This document shows, one piece after another, positions 33,404 through 42,364 of a stretch of 64,000 nucleotides of DNA. The position numbers were made by a program, and so were the translations under genes. A model generated the notes under the pieces. The model saw nothing but the letters and a program-made list of their open reading frames with translations. It was not told where the DNA came from and made no database searches. Within the stretch, counting starts at the first letter, position 1, and every line of letters begins with the position of its first letter. The stretch spans positions 6,262,001 to 6,326,000 of the forward strand of contig NZ_CP074102.1 of NCBI RefSeq assembly GCF_018310535.1, given 5' to 3'. Source of the DNA: Streptomyces mirabilis (GTDB taxonomy: Bacteria; Actinomycetota; Actinomycetes; Streptomycetales; Streptomycetaceae).

Positions 33404-34588
33404 ATGACCACCACCGACCACGACTGGATCACCACGACCGTCACTGCCGACCTCCTGCGCGGCGCCCTCGACCTGGAGCCCACCGAACACGGTGTCCTCC
33501 CGCACCGGCTGCCCGCCCGGGCCCGCAGACAGATCCCCGACGGACAGCTCGCCATGGCCGAGGCCCAGCCCTCCGGCGTACGGCTGGTCTTCCGTACCCG
33601 GGCCACGGCCGTCGAGCTGGACACGTTGCCCACCAAGCTCGTCTACGTGGGTGCGCCGCCCCGTCCGGACGGGGTGTACGAGTTGGTCGTCGACGGCCGG
33701 CCGGCGGGGCAGGCGAGCGTGACGGGCGGCAACGCGATGACCATCGACATGGCCACCGGAGCGGCCTCGACCCGGCCGGGAGCGGTCGGTACCCTCCGTT
33801 TCGACGGTCTGTCCGACGGTGTCAAGGACGTCGAGATCTGGCTGCCGCACAACGAGACCACCGAACTGGTCGCCCTGCGCACCGACGCCCCTGTCGAGCC
33901 CGTGCCGGACCGGGGACGCGAGGTGTGGCTGCATCACGGCAGCTCGATCAGTCACGGTTCCGACGCCGCCGGGCCCACCTCCACCTGGCCCGCGCTCGCC
34001 GCCTCCCTCGCCGGCGTGGAACTGATCAACCTGGGGTTGAGCGGGAGCGCTCTGCTCGATCCGTTCACCGCGCGGGCCATGCGGGACACCGCTGCCGACC
34101 TGATCAGCGTCAAGATCGGGATCAATCTGGTCAACACCGATGCGATGCGGTTGCGTGCCTTCGGCCCGGCGGTGCACGGCTTTCTCGACACCGTGCGTGA
34201 GGGGCATCCCGCCACGCCGCTGTTGGTCGTTTCGCCTCTTCTCTGTCCCATCCATGAGGACACGCCAGGGCCCAGCGCCCCTGACTTCTCCGATCTCGGC
34301 GCGGGGCGGCTGCGGTTCCTGGCCGCGGGGGATCCGGCGGAGCGCGCGAGCGGGAAACTGACGTTGCGTGTCATCCGCGACGAGCTGGCCCGGATCGTGG
34401 AGCAGCGGGCGGCCGAGGACCCGAACCTGCACTACCTGGACGGCCTGGACCTCTACGGTGAGGCCGACTTCGCCGAGTTGCCGCTGCCCGACCAGCTCCA
34501 CCCGGACGCCGCCACCCATCGCCGTGTCGGCGAACGCTTCGCCAAGCTGGCCTTCACCACCCAGGGCGCCTTCGCCCGGTTCGCGTAG
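33404..34588 (+). CDS. SGNH/GDSL-family hydrolase
   Basis: The 394-residue protein has an N-terminal beta-sandwich (about 1-165), as in two-domain SGNH esterases. Its catalytic domain has block I HHGSSISHGSDA (catalytic Ser, about residue 178), block II Gly in NLGLSGSAL, block III Asn in KIGINLVN and block V DQLHPDA (Asp and His, about 364-367). No signal peptide, so cytoplasmic. It probably deacylates a carbohydrate or lipid ester. ATG 33404 has GGAGG 10 bases upstream. Confidence 0.9.
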   Translation: MTTTDHDWITTTVTADLLRGALDLEPTEHGVLPHRLPARARRQIPDGQLAMAEAQPSGVRLVFRTRATAVELDTLPTKLVYVGAPPRPDGVYELVVDGRPAGQASVTGGNAMTIDMATGAASTRPGAVGTLRFDGLSDGVKDVEIWLPHNETTELVALRTDAPVEPVPDRGREVWLHHGSSISHGSDAAGPTSTWPALAASLAGVELINLGLSGSALLDPFTARAMRDTAADLISVKIGINLVNTDAMRLRAFGPAVHGFLDTVREGHPATPLLVVSPLLCPIHEDTPGPSAPDFSDLGAGRLRFLAAGDPAERASGKLTLRVIRDELARIVEQRAAEDPNLHYLDGLDLYGEADFAELPLPDQLHPDAATHRRVGERFAKLAFTTQGAFARFA

Positions 34589-34654
34589 GCCTTTGTCCGG
34601 TTCGCGTACGCCGTCGCCTGGTTCACGTACGCCGTCGTCTAGTTCACGTACGCG
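34578..34654. repeat. 21-bp tandem repeat across two convergent gene ends
   Basis: Units begin at 34578, 34599, 34620 and 34641 (last one partial), each like GGTTCGCGTACGCCGTCGCCT. The first unit encodes the last residues of the SGNH hydrolase (RFA-stop). The last one encodes, on the opposite strand, the C-terminus of the beta-propeller protein (AYVN-stop). Confidence 0.9.
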
Positions 34655-35664
34655 GGAGACACCGCCGCGGTGCTGATGCGCCGCGGCTTTCCCGTGCCGT
34701 CGGACGGGACGGTGTAGAGGTCGGCTCCGTAGTCGCCGGGGAGGGCGTAGACGATCGTGCGGGCGTCGCGCCAGACCACCTGGTCGTCGACGCTGCGGGG
34801 CTCGGCCAGCGGGGTTTCGCGCATGGTGCGCAGGTCGAGGACGTACAGGTGCCAGGGGGCGTCCTTCGACAGGCCTGGCACGCGCTTCTTGTAGGCGACG
34901 CGCGTGCCGTCGGGGGAGAGGGACGGGCATTCGACGTTGGTGTGGAGGGTCGTGAGGGTGCGGGTCCGGAAGTCTCCTCGGACGAGGTACGTTCTGCCCT
35001 TCGTCGCCAGCGTCGCGTAGAACGTGCGGTCGTCGGCCGCGAACGTGACGCCCCAGAAGTTGACGTCCGCCGTGTGGTACGTCCTGCCGTCCTTGATGAC
35101 GCGGAACGTCTCCAAGGAGGGGGTCAGTTTCCCTGTTCTCGTGTCCACGATCGCCGCGCGTGTGGAGAAGTTCGTACCCGCGTACGAGTCGCCGCCGACG
35201 AAGGCCGTCCACGCGGCGTACCGGCCGCTGGGGGAGACGCGGGCGCGGGACGGGATGCCGGGGACGTCGTAGCGGGCCGTCTCGCGCAGGCGCGCGTCGA
35301 GGATGACGGCCCGGTAGGTGTCCTGGACCGGTCCGTGCACCGACTGGAGGCAGACGCCGGTGCCCGCGGCCGCGTAGAAGCGGAGGCATTTGACCTTCGA
35401 CGCCGTTCGGGGTCCCGAGGGGTTCGATGCCGGGACCGTCGTCAGTTCGTCGCGGTGCGGGCCCCAGGCCATGTTCCGGAAGATCATGCGGCTCCCGGAC
35501 CCGGTGGTGAGCGCGACCGTGCCCGCGGTGATCCTCGGGCCGCCGGGCTGGGCCTGGTTCTTGCGGTCCGCGCGGGCCGAGGCGTGCAGGACGGAGGCCG
35601 TGGCCACGCCCGCCAGGACGATCAGGGCCGAGATCAGGACCAGGATGCGGGTACGGAGGGTCAT
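34639..35664 (-). CDS. TolB-like beta-propeller protein with N-terminal membrane anchor
   Basis: Encodes 341 residues. One membrane helix (about 7-25) is followed by an exported domain. PD40/WD40-like blades recur: SRARVSPSGRYAAWTAF, GVTFAADDRTFYATLA, ECPSLSPDGTRVAYKK and DDQVVWRDARTIVYALPG, each with the S-P-D-G-x-x-A/V-Y pattern. Such propellers bind partners or monitor cell-surface assemblies. The start ATG overlaps the stop of the MFS gene (ATGA), so it is translationally coupled and part of a three-gene operon. Confidence 0.85.
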   Translation of the reverse strand: MTLRTRILVLISALIVLAGVATASVLHASARADRKNQAQPGGPRITAGTVALTTGSGSRMIFRNMAWGPHRDELTTVPASNPSGPRTASKVKCLRFYAAAGTGVCLQSVHGPVQDTYRAVILDARLRETARYDVPGIPSRARVSPSGRYAAWTAFVGGDSYAGTNFSTRAAIVDTRTGKLTPSLETFRVIKDGRTYHTADVNFWGVTFAADDRTFYATLATKGRTYLVRGDFRTRTLTTLHTNVECPSLSPDGTRVAYKKRVPGLSKDAPWHLYVLDLRTMRETPLAEPRSVDDQVVWRDARTIVYALPGDYGADLYTVPSDGTGKPRRISTAAVSPAYVN

Positions 35665-36983
35665 GCGAGGCCTTCTGAAGGGGCGGAGGGGGTGGGACGG
35701 CGGAGCGTGAGCGCGAACAGGGCGCAGAGCGCCAGCGCCACCGTCGACGCCGTGAGCGCCGTGCGGTCGCCCCAAGCCGTCCACGCCGCGCCGAAGCCGA
35801 GCGAGCAGACGAAACGAGCCAGGGCCTGGCCCGTCTGGACGAGGGCGAGACCGGACGAGCGCAGTTCCTCGGGCACGCTCTCCGAGGCCACCGCCATCAG
35901 TACGCCGTCGGTGGCGGCGTAGAAGCAGCCGTGCAGGAGCAGGACGGCGTACGGCAGTGCCGTTCCGTGCCAGGAGGTGAGCAGGAGGGCGTACGCGAGG
36001 AGCAGGGCGCCGTGGCCGGCCAGGAACACCCGCCAGCGGCCGACCCGGTCCGCGAGGCGGCCGAGCGGGACGGCCAGGAGCAGGAACGCCGCCGCCGTGC
36101 CGAGAGGCAGCAGCGCGAACCAGCGGTCCGGTACGCCCAGGCGGCGCTGGAGGAGCAGGTAGACGAAGGAGTCGCTGACCGTCGCGAGGCCCAGGAGGAG
36201 CGCGCAGAGGGTGACGCGGCGCAGGTCGGGGCGGGCGAGGAGGGCGAGGGCCGCGCGGAGCGTGGGACGAGGTGCCGTGTCCCCGGGGGTTCCCGCCGGT
36301 GCCGTCCCTGTTCCTGCCCCGGTCGCTGTCGTACGCGCACCGTTCGGCACGAACAGCACCAGGACCAGTACGCCCACCACCGCCACGCAGAAGCTCACCG
36401 TGAACACCGCGTCGTACCCGTCGACCGTGGCCCGCAGGATCAGGAAGGCCACGAGGGGACCGAACAGCGCGCCCGCCGTGTCCATCGCCCGGTGTACGCC
36501 GAACGCGCGCCCCCGTGTCTCCGGCGTGCTCGACAGCGAGATCAGCGCGTCGCGCGGGGCCGTGCGCAGGCCCTTGCCGGTGCGGTCGGCGGCCAGGACC
36601 AGGCCGATCGGGGTGAGCGTGTGAGCCAGGAGCAGCAGGGGTTTGCAGGCCGCCGAGAGGGCGTAGCCGAAGCCCGCCACCCACTTGTGGCGGCCGCCGC
36701 CGCGGTCGGCCAGGTGGCCCCCGATCAGCCGGACGAGTGCCGAGAAGCCGTTGTAGATGCCGTCCAGGAGGCCGAAGCCCAGCGGGGACAGGCCGAGGCC
36801 CGTCACCAGGTACAGGGGCAGCACCGCCGTGACCATCTCCGACGACACGTCGGTGATGAGACTGACCGCACCGAGCGCCAGCACCGTGGGCGCGACCGCG
36901 GCACGGCGCCGTCCGACACGAAGCCGGACGGCGCCTTCCGCGGACGCCGCACTCGTGGAGGCGCGGCTGTCCGCCACATACAT
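35661..36983 (-). CDS. MFS transporter
   Basis: The 440-residue protein has 12 predicted helices. It starts the membrane part with LALGAVSLITDVSSEMVTAVLPLYLVTGLGLSPLGFG, a signature of a small MFS group annotated as fosmidomycin- or YkuC-like exporters. The motif A loop GGHLADRGGGRHKW is present. TPETRGRAFGVHRAMDTAGALFGP is also family-typical. A Gly/Ala/Thr/Pro-rich loop divides the two halves (about residues 215-240). Its start lies one base after the stop of the phosphoesterase gene. Substrate unknown. Confidence 0.9.
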   Translation of the reverse strand: MYVADSRASTSAASAEGAVRLRVGRRRAAVAPTVLALGAVSLITDVSSEMVTAVLPLYLVTGLGLSPLGFGLLDGIYNGFSALVRLIGGHLADRGGGRHKWVAGFGYALSAACKPLLLLAHTLTPIGLVLAADRTGKGLRTAPRDALISLSSTPETRGRAFGVHRAMDTAGALFGPLVAFLILRATVDGYDAVFTVSFCVAVVGVLVLVLFVPNGARTTATGAGTGTAPAGTPGDTAPRPTLRAALALLARPDLRRVTLCALLLGLATVSDSFVYLLLQRRLGVPDRWFALLPLGTAAAFLLLAVPLGRLADRVGRWRVFLAGHGALLLAYALLLTSWHGTALPYAVLLLHGCFYAATDGVLMAVASESVPEELRSSGLALVQTGQALARFVCSLGFGAAWTAWGDRTALTASTVALALCALFALTLRRPTPSAPSEGLA

Positions 36984-36984
36984 C

Positions 36985-37875
36985 TCAGGACGTCCAGATG
37001 CCGGTGATGTCCTTGCCGGAGGCGGCGTTGCCCGCGTGTGTCGACAGGCCCTGCGAGTCCTCCAGGGTGCGCAGCAGGTCGTAGTGGTTGTAGGTGGTCG
37101 AGCTGGTGGATCCCGCGGTCACCTGCTGGCCGTAGAACACGGTCGGGATCTTGTTGCCGCTGAGCCGGTTGTCCTCGTCGAAGGTGACGACGAGCAGGCT
37201 GTTGTGTGTCTTGGCCCAGGTCGCGTACGCGCCCAGGTTGTTCTTCAGCCAGGTGTCACCGGTCGACACCGAGCAGTCGTGCATGTCGCTGCACAGGTTG
37301 GGGACCACGAAGGAGACCTGCGGAAGCGTCGTGTAGTCCGTCGGGAACTGGGTGAAGGTCTTCGCGGACGACGTCGGTACGTTGCTGAAGCCGAACCACG
37401 GGTTGTGCTTCTGCGCGTAGTTGCCGCTGCTGCACGTCGTGGAGCCCTGGCTGGGCAGCGTCTCGTTGTAGCTGGCCCAGGTCCTGCCCGCCGCGATCAC
37501 CTCGGAGGCGAGGTTCGCGGCGGAGGAGAAGCCGGGGGTGACACAGCTGTCGTCGGTGACGCCCTGGGTGGAGCCGGAGAAGAGGGCGTAGTAGTTGGGC
37601 TGGCTCGGGTGCGTCTCGGCGTACGACGAGGTGAGGTTGGCGCCGCCTGTCTTGAGCGAGTTGATGTACGGGGCGCTGGAGGAGCCGATCACCTGGCTGT
37701 ACGCGTGGTTCTCGAAGACCACGACGACCACGTGGTCCGGGGTCGGCACCCCGGCCGCGGCGTGCGCGGTGGTGGAGCCGCCGAGGCCCGTCCACAGGCC
37801 CACCGCGGCTGCGGTGAAGGCGAGGGCGGACGCCACGACGGCACGACTGCGGCGGTACACGGTTCTGCCGGACAC
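36985..37875 (-). CDS. Secreted phosphoesterase, PLC/acid-phosphatase superfamily
   Basis: Encodes 296 residues from GTG 37875 (GGAGGT upstream). The signal peptide (about 1-41) ends at AHA-AA. The core has HVVVVVFENHAYSQVIG (metal-binding Glu-Asn), SYAETHPSQPNYYALFSG, VSFVVPNLCSDMHDC and LLVVTFDEDN (metal Asp residues). This is the alkaline-phosphatase-like family that includes AcpA and the mycobacterial phosphoinositide phosphatase SapM. Two Cys pairs suggest disulfides. It should release phosphate or cleave phosphodiesters outside the cell. It is the first gene of a tight operon with the MFS and propeller genes. Confidence 0.88.
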   Translation of the reverse strand: MSGRTVYRRSRAVVASALAFTAAAVGLWTGLGGSTTAHAAAGVPTPDHVVVVVFENHAYSQVIGSSSAPYINSLKTGGANLTSSYAETHPSQPNYYALFSGSTQGVTDDSCVTPGFSSAANLASEVIAAGRTWASYNETLPSQGSTTCSSGNYAQKHNPWFGFSNVPTSSAKTFTQFPTDYTTLPQVSFVVPNLCSDMHDCSVSTGDTWLKNNLGAYATWAKTHNSLLVVTFDEDNRLSGNKIPTVFYGQQVTAGSTSSTTYNHYDLLRTLEDSQGLSTHAGNAASGKDITGIWTS

Positions 37876-38198
37876 TTCAGACCTCCGGTGGGGGGAAGGC
37901 GACGGTGGCGGTGCGGACAGAGCATGCACACGCCAACATTCCCCTGCGCCAAGCCACCCAACCGGAGGGATGAAGACCTGATGAACTGCTTACCTTCCGG
38001 CCTGCCTGGTCGCCGCCACCCCGCTCGCCTTCTTACCTTTCTTACTTTCCTCGCCGCTCGCACGGGGCACTTCCAAGGACGCCTCCTACGGAAGCCGATT
38101 CCGGCGCGGGGCGCCACCGTGGGGACCGGGGTTAGGCTCAGGCTCGTACGACCTTGATCGGACCGGTCGTGCGACCTGATCCGACGGGAGGGCCGAGG
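37876..38198. other. Intergenic region before glnE
   Basis: 323 bp between divergent starts. It is partly pyrimidine-rich (CTTCTTACCTTTCTTACTTT, 38030-38049). Promoters for both genes must be here, but I cannot place them with confidence. No open frame looks coding. Confidence 0.5.
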
Positions 38199-41195
38199 AT
38201 GATGGCGCCGGGGCGCAGGAGCAGTACCTTCACGCGGCTGCTGCGACACGGCTTCACCGATCCGTCGGCCGCCGAGCGCCTCCTGGACGGCGCTGAGCTC
38301 GAGCCCGTACGGTCCGATCCGGTGCTCCTCGACGCGCTCGGCGCCACCGCCGATCCCGATCTCGCGCTGCTCGGGCTCGTCCGGCTCGTCGAGGCGCAGG
38401 ACGGCCACATCGCCCAGCGGGAACTCCTCGACACCTTGATCGCGGCCAAGCCGCTGCGCGACCGGCTGCTCGGTGTCCTCGGTGCCTCCGCCGCCCTCGC
38501 CGACCACCTCGCCCGGCACCCGAGCGACTGGCAGGAGCTCGTGACGTACGAGCCGCAGGACCTCCACCCCGGGGTGCGGGAGTTCGAGCGGGGGCTGGCG
38601 CAGGCGACCGATCCCGTCGCCCTGCGCGTCGCCTACCGGCGCTGTCTGCTGTCCATAGCCGCACGTGACGTGTGCGGCACCACCGACCTCGCCCAGACCG
38701 CCGCCGAACTCGCCGACCTCGCCACGGCCACCCTGCGCGCCGCGCTCGCCATCGCCAGGAGCGCCGCGCCCGACGACGCCGCGCTGTGCCGGCTCGCGGT
38801 GATCGCGATGGGGAAGTGCGGGGGGCACGAGCTGAACTACGTGTCCGACGTCGATGTCATCTTCGTGGGGGAGGCGGTGGACGGGGCTGACGAGCGCAAG
38901 GCGCTGCAGGCCGCCACCCGGCTCGCCTCCCACATGATGCGGATCTGTTCCGAGACCACCGTCGAGGGCAGCATCTGGCCGGTCGACGCGAACCTGCGCC
39001 CCGAGGGGCGGAACGGGCCGCTTGTACGGACCTTGAGCAGCCACCTCGCCTATTACCAGCGCTGGGCCAAGACCTGGGAGTTCCAGGCCCTGTTGAAGGC
39101 TCGGCCCGTGGCCGGGGACCTCGGGCTCGGCGAGGAGTACGTGGCCACGCTGGCGCCCCTGGTGTGGCACGCCGCAGAGCGGGAGAACTTCGTCGCCGAC
39201 GTACAGAAGATGCGTCGGCGGGTCGTGGAGAACATCCCGGTCGCCGAGATCGAGCGCGAGCTGAAGCTCGGACCGGGGGGACTGCGCGATGTCGAATTCG
39301 CCGTGCAGCTCCTCCAGTTGGTGCACGGGCGGGCCGACACCTCGCTGCGCAGCGGGACCACGCTGGACGCGTTGGGAGCGCTCGCGGCCGGTGGTTATGT
39401 CGGGCGGGCCGACGCCGTGCAGCTCGACGACGCCTATCGGTTTCTGCGAACCATGGAGCACCGGATACAGCTCTACCGGCTGCGGCGGACTCATCTGGTG
39501 CCCGAGGACGATGCCGATCTGCGGCGCATCGGGCGCTCGCTCGGCCTTCGGGCCGATCCCGTCGTCGAGTTGAACCGTGAGTGGAAGCGGCATGCGGCTG
39601 TCGTACGGCGGCTGCACGAGAAGTTGTTCTACCGGCCGCTGCTGGATGCCGTGGCCCAACTCGCCCCGGGCGAGAGCCGGCTGAGTCCGACCGCGGCGCG
39701 GGAGCGGCTCGTCGCCCTCGGGTACGCCGATCCGGCCGCGGCGCTGCGGCATTTGGAGGCGCTGGCTTCGGGGGTCTCGCGCAAGGCCGCGATTCAGCGG
39801 ACCCTGCTGCCCGTGCTGTTGGGGTGGTTCGCGGATTCCGCCGATCCTGACGCCGGGTTGCTGAACTTCCGCAAGGTCTCGGACGCCCTGGGCAAGACCC
39901 CCTGGTATCTGCGGCTGTTGAGGGACGAAGGGGCCGCGGCGGAGAACCTGGCGCGTGTGCTGTCGGCCGGGCGGCTCGCTCCCGACCTGTTGATGCGGGC
40001 GCCGGAGGCCGTCGCGCTGCTCGGTGACGGGGACGGCGGCGGCCTCGAACCGCGCAGCCGTGCCCATCTGGAGCAGGAGATCCTCGCCGCGGTGAGGCGG
40101 GCCGACGGGGGCGAGCAGGCGGTGACCGCCGCGCGTGGTGTGCGGCGGCGGGAGCTGTTCCGTACGGCCGCCGCGGACATCGTCGCCTCGTACGGCACCG
40201 AGGAGACCCCCGCCGTCGCCGATCAGGGCGCGCTGGTGGACCAGGTGGGCGGTGCGGTGTCCGACCTGACGGCGGCGACGCTGGCGGGGACCCTGCGGGC
40301 CGTGGTGCGGGACAGATGGGGGGACACGCTGCCCACGCGGTTCGCCGTCATCGGGATGGGGCGGTTCGGGGGGCACGAGCTCGGTTACGGGTCCGACGCG
40401 GATGTGCTGTTCGTGCACGAGCCCCGGGAAGGTGTCGACGAGCAGGAGGCATCTCGGGCGGCCAACGCGGTTGTTTCCGAGATGCGGCGGTTGCTTCAGG
40501 TGTCCAGTGCGGATCCGCCCTTGTTGATCGACGCCGATCTGCGGCCCGAGGGGAAATCCGGGCCTTTGGTGCGGACGCTGAACTCCTACGGGGCCTACTA
40601 CCGGCGGTGGTCGCTCGTGTGGGAGTCGCAGGCCCTCCTGCGGGCCGAGTTCGTCGCGGGGGACGAGGACCTGGGGCGGCGGTTCATCGAGCTGGTCGAT
40701 CCGTTGCGGTATCCCGCGGAGGGGCTCGGTGACGACGCCGTACGGGAGATCCGGCGGCTGAAGGCCCGGATGGAGTCGGAGCGGATGCCCCGCGGGGCCG
40801 ATCCGACGCTGCACACCAAGCTGGGGCGGGGTGGGCTGTCCGACGTGGAGTGGACCGTGCAGCTGTTCCAGTTGCAGCAGGGGTGGGCGGAGCCGGGGCT
40901 GCGGACCACTCGGACACGGGAGGCGCTGGGCGCGGCGTGCGCGGCGGGGCTGGTGTCCGGGGAGGACGCGGCCATCCTGGACGAGGCGTGGGTGCTGGCG
41001 ACGCGGGTGCGCAACGCGGTGATGCTGGTACGGGGGCGGGCCGGGGACACGTTTCCCTCCGACGGGCGTGAACTCGCCGCGGTCGGGCGGTACTTGGGGT
41101 ACGGGCCCGGTCATGTCGGCGACATGCTCGAGGACTACCGGCGGACCACTCGGCGGGCTCGGGCCGTGGTGGAGGTGCTGTTCTACGGGGCGTGA
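38199..41195 (+). CDS. glnE: Bifunctional glutamine synthetase adenylyltransferase/adenylyl-removing enzyme
   Basis: Turns glutamine synthetase off by adenylylating a Tyr and on again by phosphorolysis. The 998-residue protein has two nucleotidyltransferase domains with the G-G-x-E-L-x-Y-x-S-D-x-D motif: GGHELNYVSDVDVIF (about 208-222, adenylyl removal) and GGHELGYGSDADVLF (about 725-739, adenylylation). Paired KLGPGGLRDVEFAVQLLQL and KLGRGGLSDVEWTVQLFQL segments follow them. The start is at tandem ATGs (38199/38202) after CGGGAGGG. In Streptomyces its target is GlnA (GSI), encoded outside this window. Confidence 0.96.
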   Translation: MMAPGRRSSTFTRLLRHGFTDPSAAERLLDGAELEPVRSDPVLLDALGATADPDLALLGLVRLVEAQDGHIAQRELLDTLIAAKPLRDRLLGVLGASAALADHLARHPSDWQELVTYEPQDLHPGVREFERGLAQATDPVALRVAYRRCLLSIAARDVCGTTDLAQTAAELADLATATLRAALAIARSAAPDDAALCRLAVIAMGKCGGHELNYVSDVDVIFVGEAVDGADERKALQAATRLASHMMRICSETTVEGSIWPVDANLRPEGRNGPLVRTLSSHLAYYQRWAKTWEFQALLKARPVAGDLGLGEEYVATLAPLVWHAAERENFVADVQKMRRRVVENIPVAEIERELKLGPGGLRDVEFAVQLLQLVHGRADTSLRSGTTLDALGALAAGGYVGRADAVQLDDAYRFLRTMEHRIQLYRLRRTHLVPEDDADLRRIGRSLGLRADPVVELNREWKRHAAVVRRLHEKLFYRPLLDAVAQLAPGESRLSPTAARERLVALGYADPAAALRHLEALASGVSRKAAIQRTLLPVLLGWFADSADPDAGLLNFRKVSDALGKTPWYLRLLRDEGAAAENLARVLSAGRLAPDLLMRAPEAVALLGDGDGGGLEPRSRAHLEQEILAAVRRADGGEQAVTAARGVRRRELFRTAAADIVASYGTEETPAVADQGALVDQVGGAVSDLTAATLAGTLRAVVRDRWGDTLPTRFAVIGMGRFGGHELGYGSDADVLFVHEPREGVDEQEASRAANAVVSEMRRLLQVSSADPPLLIDADLRPEGKSGPLVRTLNSYGAYYRRWSLVWESQALLRAEFVAGDEDLGRRFIELVDPLRYPAEGLGDDAVREIRRLKARMESERMPRGADPTLHTKLGRGGLSDVEWTVQLFQLQQGWAEPGLRTTRTREALGAACAAGLVSGEDAAILDEAWVLATRVRNAVMLVRGRAGDTFPSDGRELAAVGRYLGYGPGHVGDMLEDYRRTTRRARAVVEVLFYGA

Positions 41196-41305
41196 GCCTT
41201 GGGGGTCTTGGGTCGGGGCCGGGGGTCTGCGGCTTGGGGCTTGGGTGTGTGCGGCTCGGTGGTCGGGTCGGGGCCGTGCCGGTACGTCAGCCCGTCGCCG
41301 CCGGA

Positions 41306-42292
41306 TCAGGCGTTGCCCTGTGGGGAGCCGCTTCCAGACCCGGACGTGAGCGACGGGCTTTGACGTACCGGCACGGCTTCTTCCGCGCGGGGACGGGTGC
41401 GGGTGGCTGCCACTCCGGCCAGGACCACCGCCATGCCCGCCAGTGTGCGGAGGCCGAGCGTCTCGTTCAGGACCAGGGCGCCGAGCGTCACCGAGACCAC
41501 GGGGAGCAGGTAGCCGACCGTGGCCGCGCTGGTGGGGCCCTCTTCGGCGATCATGCGGTAGTTGAGGTAGAAGGTCAGGCCGGTGGAGAAGACGCCGAGA
41601 ACGGTGACGGCCAGCAGGGCCGTGGTGTCGGGGTGGGTGGGGGCCGCCGTGGGGAGGGCCAGGGTCGTCCAGGCCGTGGCCATGAGGAGTTGGGCCGCCG
41701 ATACGGCCAGGGGGGCACCGCGGGGGGTGAGGTGGCGGGCCATGTAGGTGAAGGCGATCGCATAGCTCGCCGCGGCGGCCAGGAGGGCTCCGGTGCCCCA
41801 GCCGGCCAGGCCGCCGTGCTGCCAGGGGGCGAAGATCAGCAGGACGCCCGCGAAGCCGAGGAGCAGGCCGGTCAAGCGCAGGGGGTGGAGGGCGCGGTCC
41901 GTGCCGAGGACCGCGCCCAGGAGGAGCGACCAGAGGGGAGTGGTCGCGTTCATGACGCCCGCGATCCCCGAGTCGACCGTCTGCTCGCCGAGCGCGAAGA
42001 GGGCGAAGGGGATCGCGTTGCAGAACAGCGCCGCGACGGTCACATGGAGCCAGAGGGCGCGGGAGCGGGGGAGGCGCTGACGCGCCCCGCGGGCCAGGAG
42101 CAGGAGGACCGCCGTGCCCAGGGCGCAGCGCGTGAGGGTCAGGTGGGCGGGGGACATGCCGTGGTCCAGGGCCAGTTTGATCCAGAGGAAGCCCGAGCCC
42201 CAGAGGAGCGCCAGGGCGGCCATGCGGAGAGAGGACCGGAGAGAGGACCGGAGAGAGGAAGGGAGGGGGGTGGCGGCTTGGGGGCTTGGCAT
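41306..42292 (-). CDS. EamA (DMT) family transporter
   Basis: The 328-residue protein has ten hydrophobic helices in two EamA repeats. The first begins AALALLWGSGFLWIKLAL; the second covers about 170-310 (ALLAAAASYAIAFTYMARH, TLGALVLNETLGLRTLAGMAVVLAGV). The DMT signature with a Glu near the end of each repeat is kept. These proteins export amino acids or metabolites. The N-terminus contains the repeat SLRSSLRSSLR, encoded by three 12-bp units. It is divergent from a LysR gene, its likely regulator. Confidence 0.9.
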   Translation of the reverse strand: MPSPQAATPLPSSLRSSLRSSLRMAALALLWGSGFLWIKLALDHGMSPAHLTLTRCALGTAVLLLLARGARQRLPRSRALWLHVTVAALFCNAIPFALFALGEQTVDSGIAGVMNATTPLWSLLLGAVLGTDRALHPLRLTGLLLGFAGVLLIFAPWQHGGLAGWGTGALLAAAASYAIAFTYMARHLTPRGAPLAVSAAQLLMATAWTTLALPTAAPTHPDTTALLAVTVLGVFSTGLTFYLNYRMIAEEGPTSAATVGYLLPVVSVTLGALVLNETLGLRTLAGMAVVLAGVAATRTRPRAEEAVPVRQSPSLTSGSGSGSPQGNA

Positions 42293-42364
42293 GCGTCCTA
42301 CGGTCCTTGGGTTTTGAGTTGAGGACAAGTGAAGTGTTTTGCATGCACTGTTAAGGTGTGCTTC

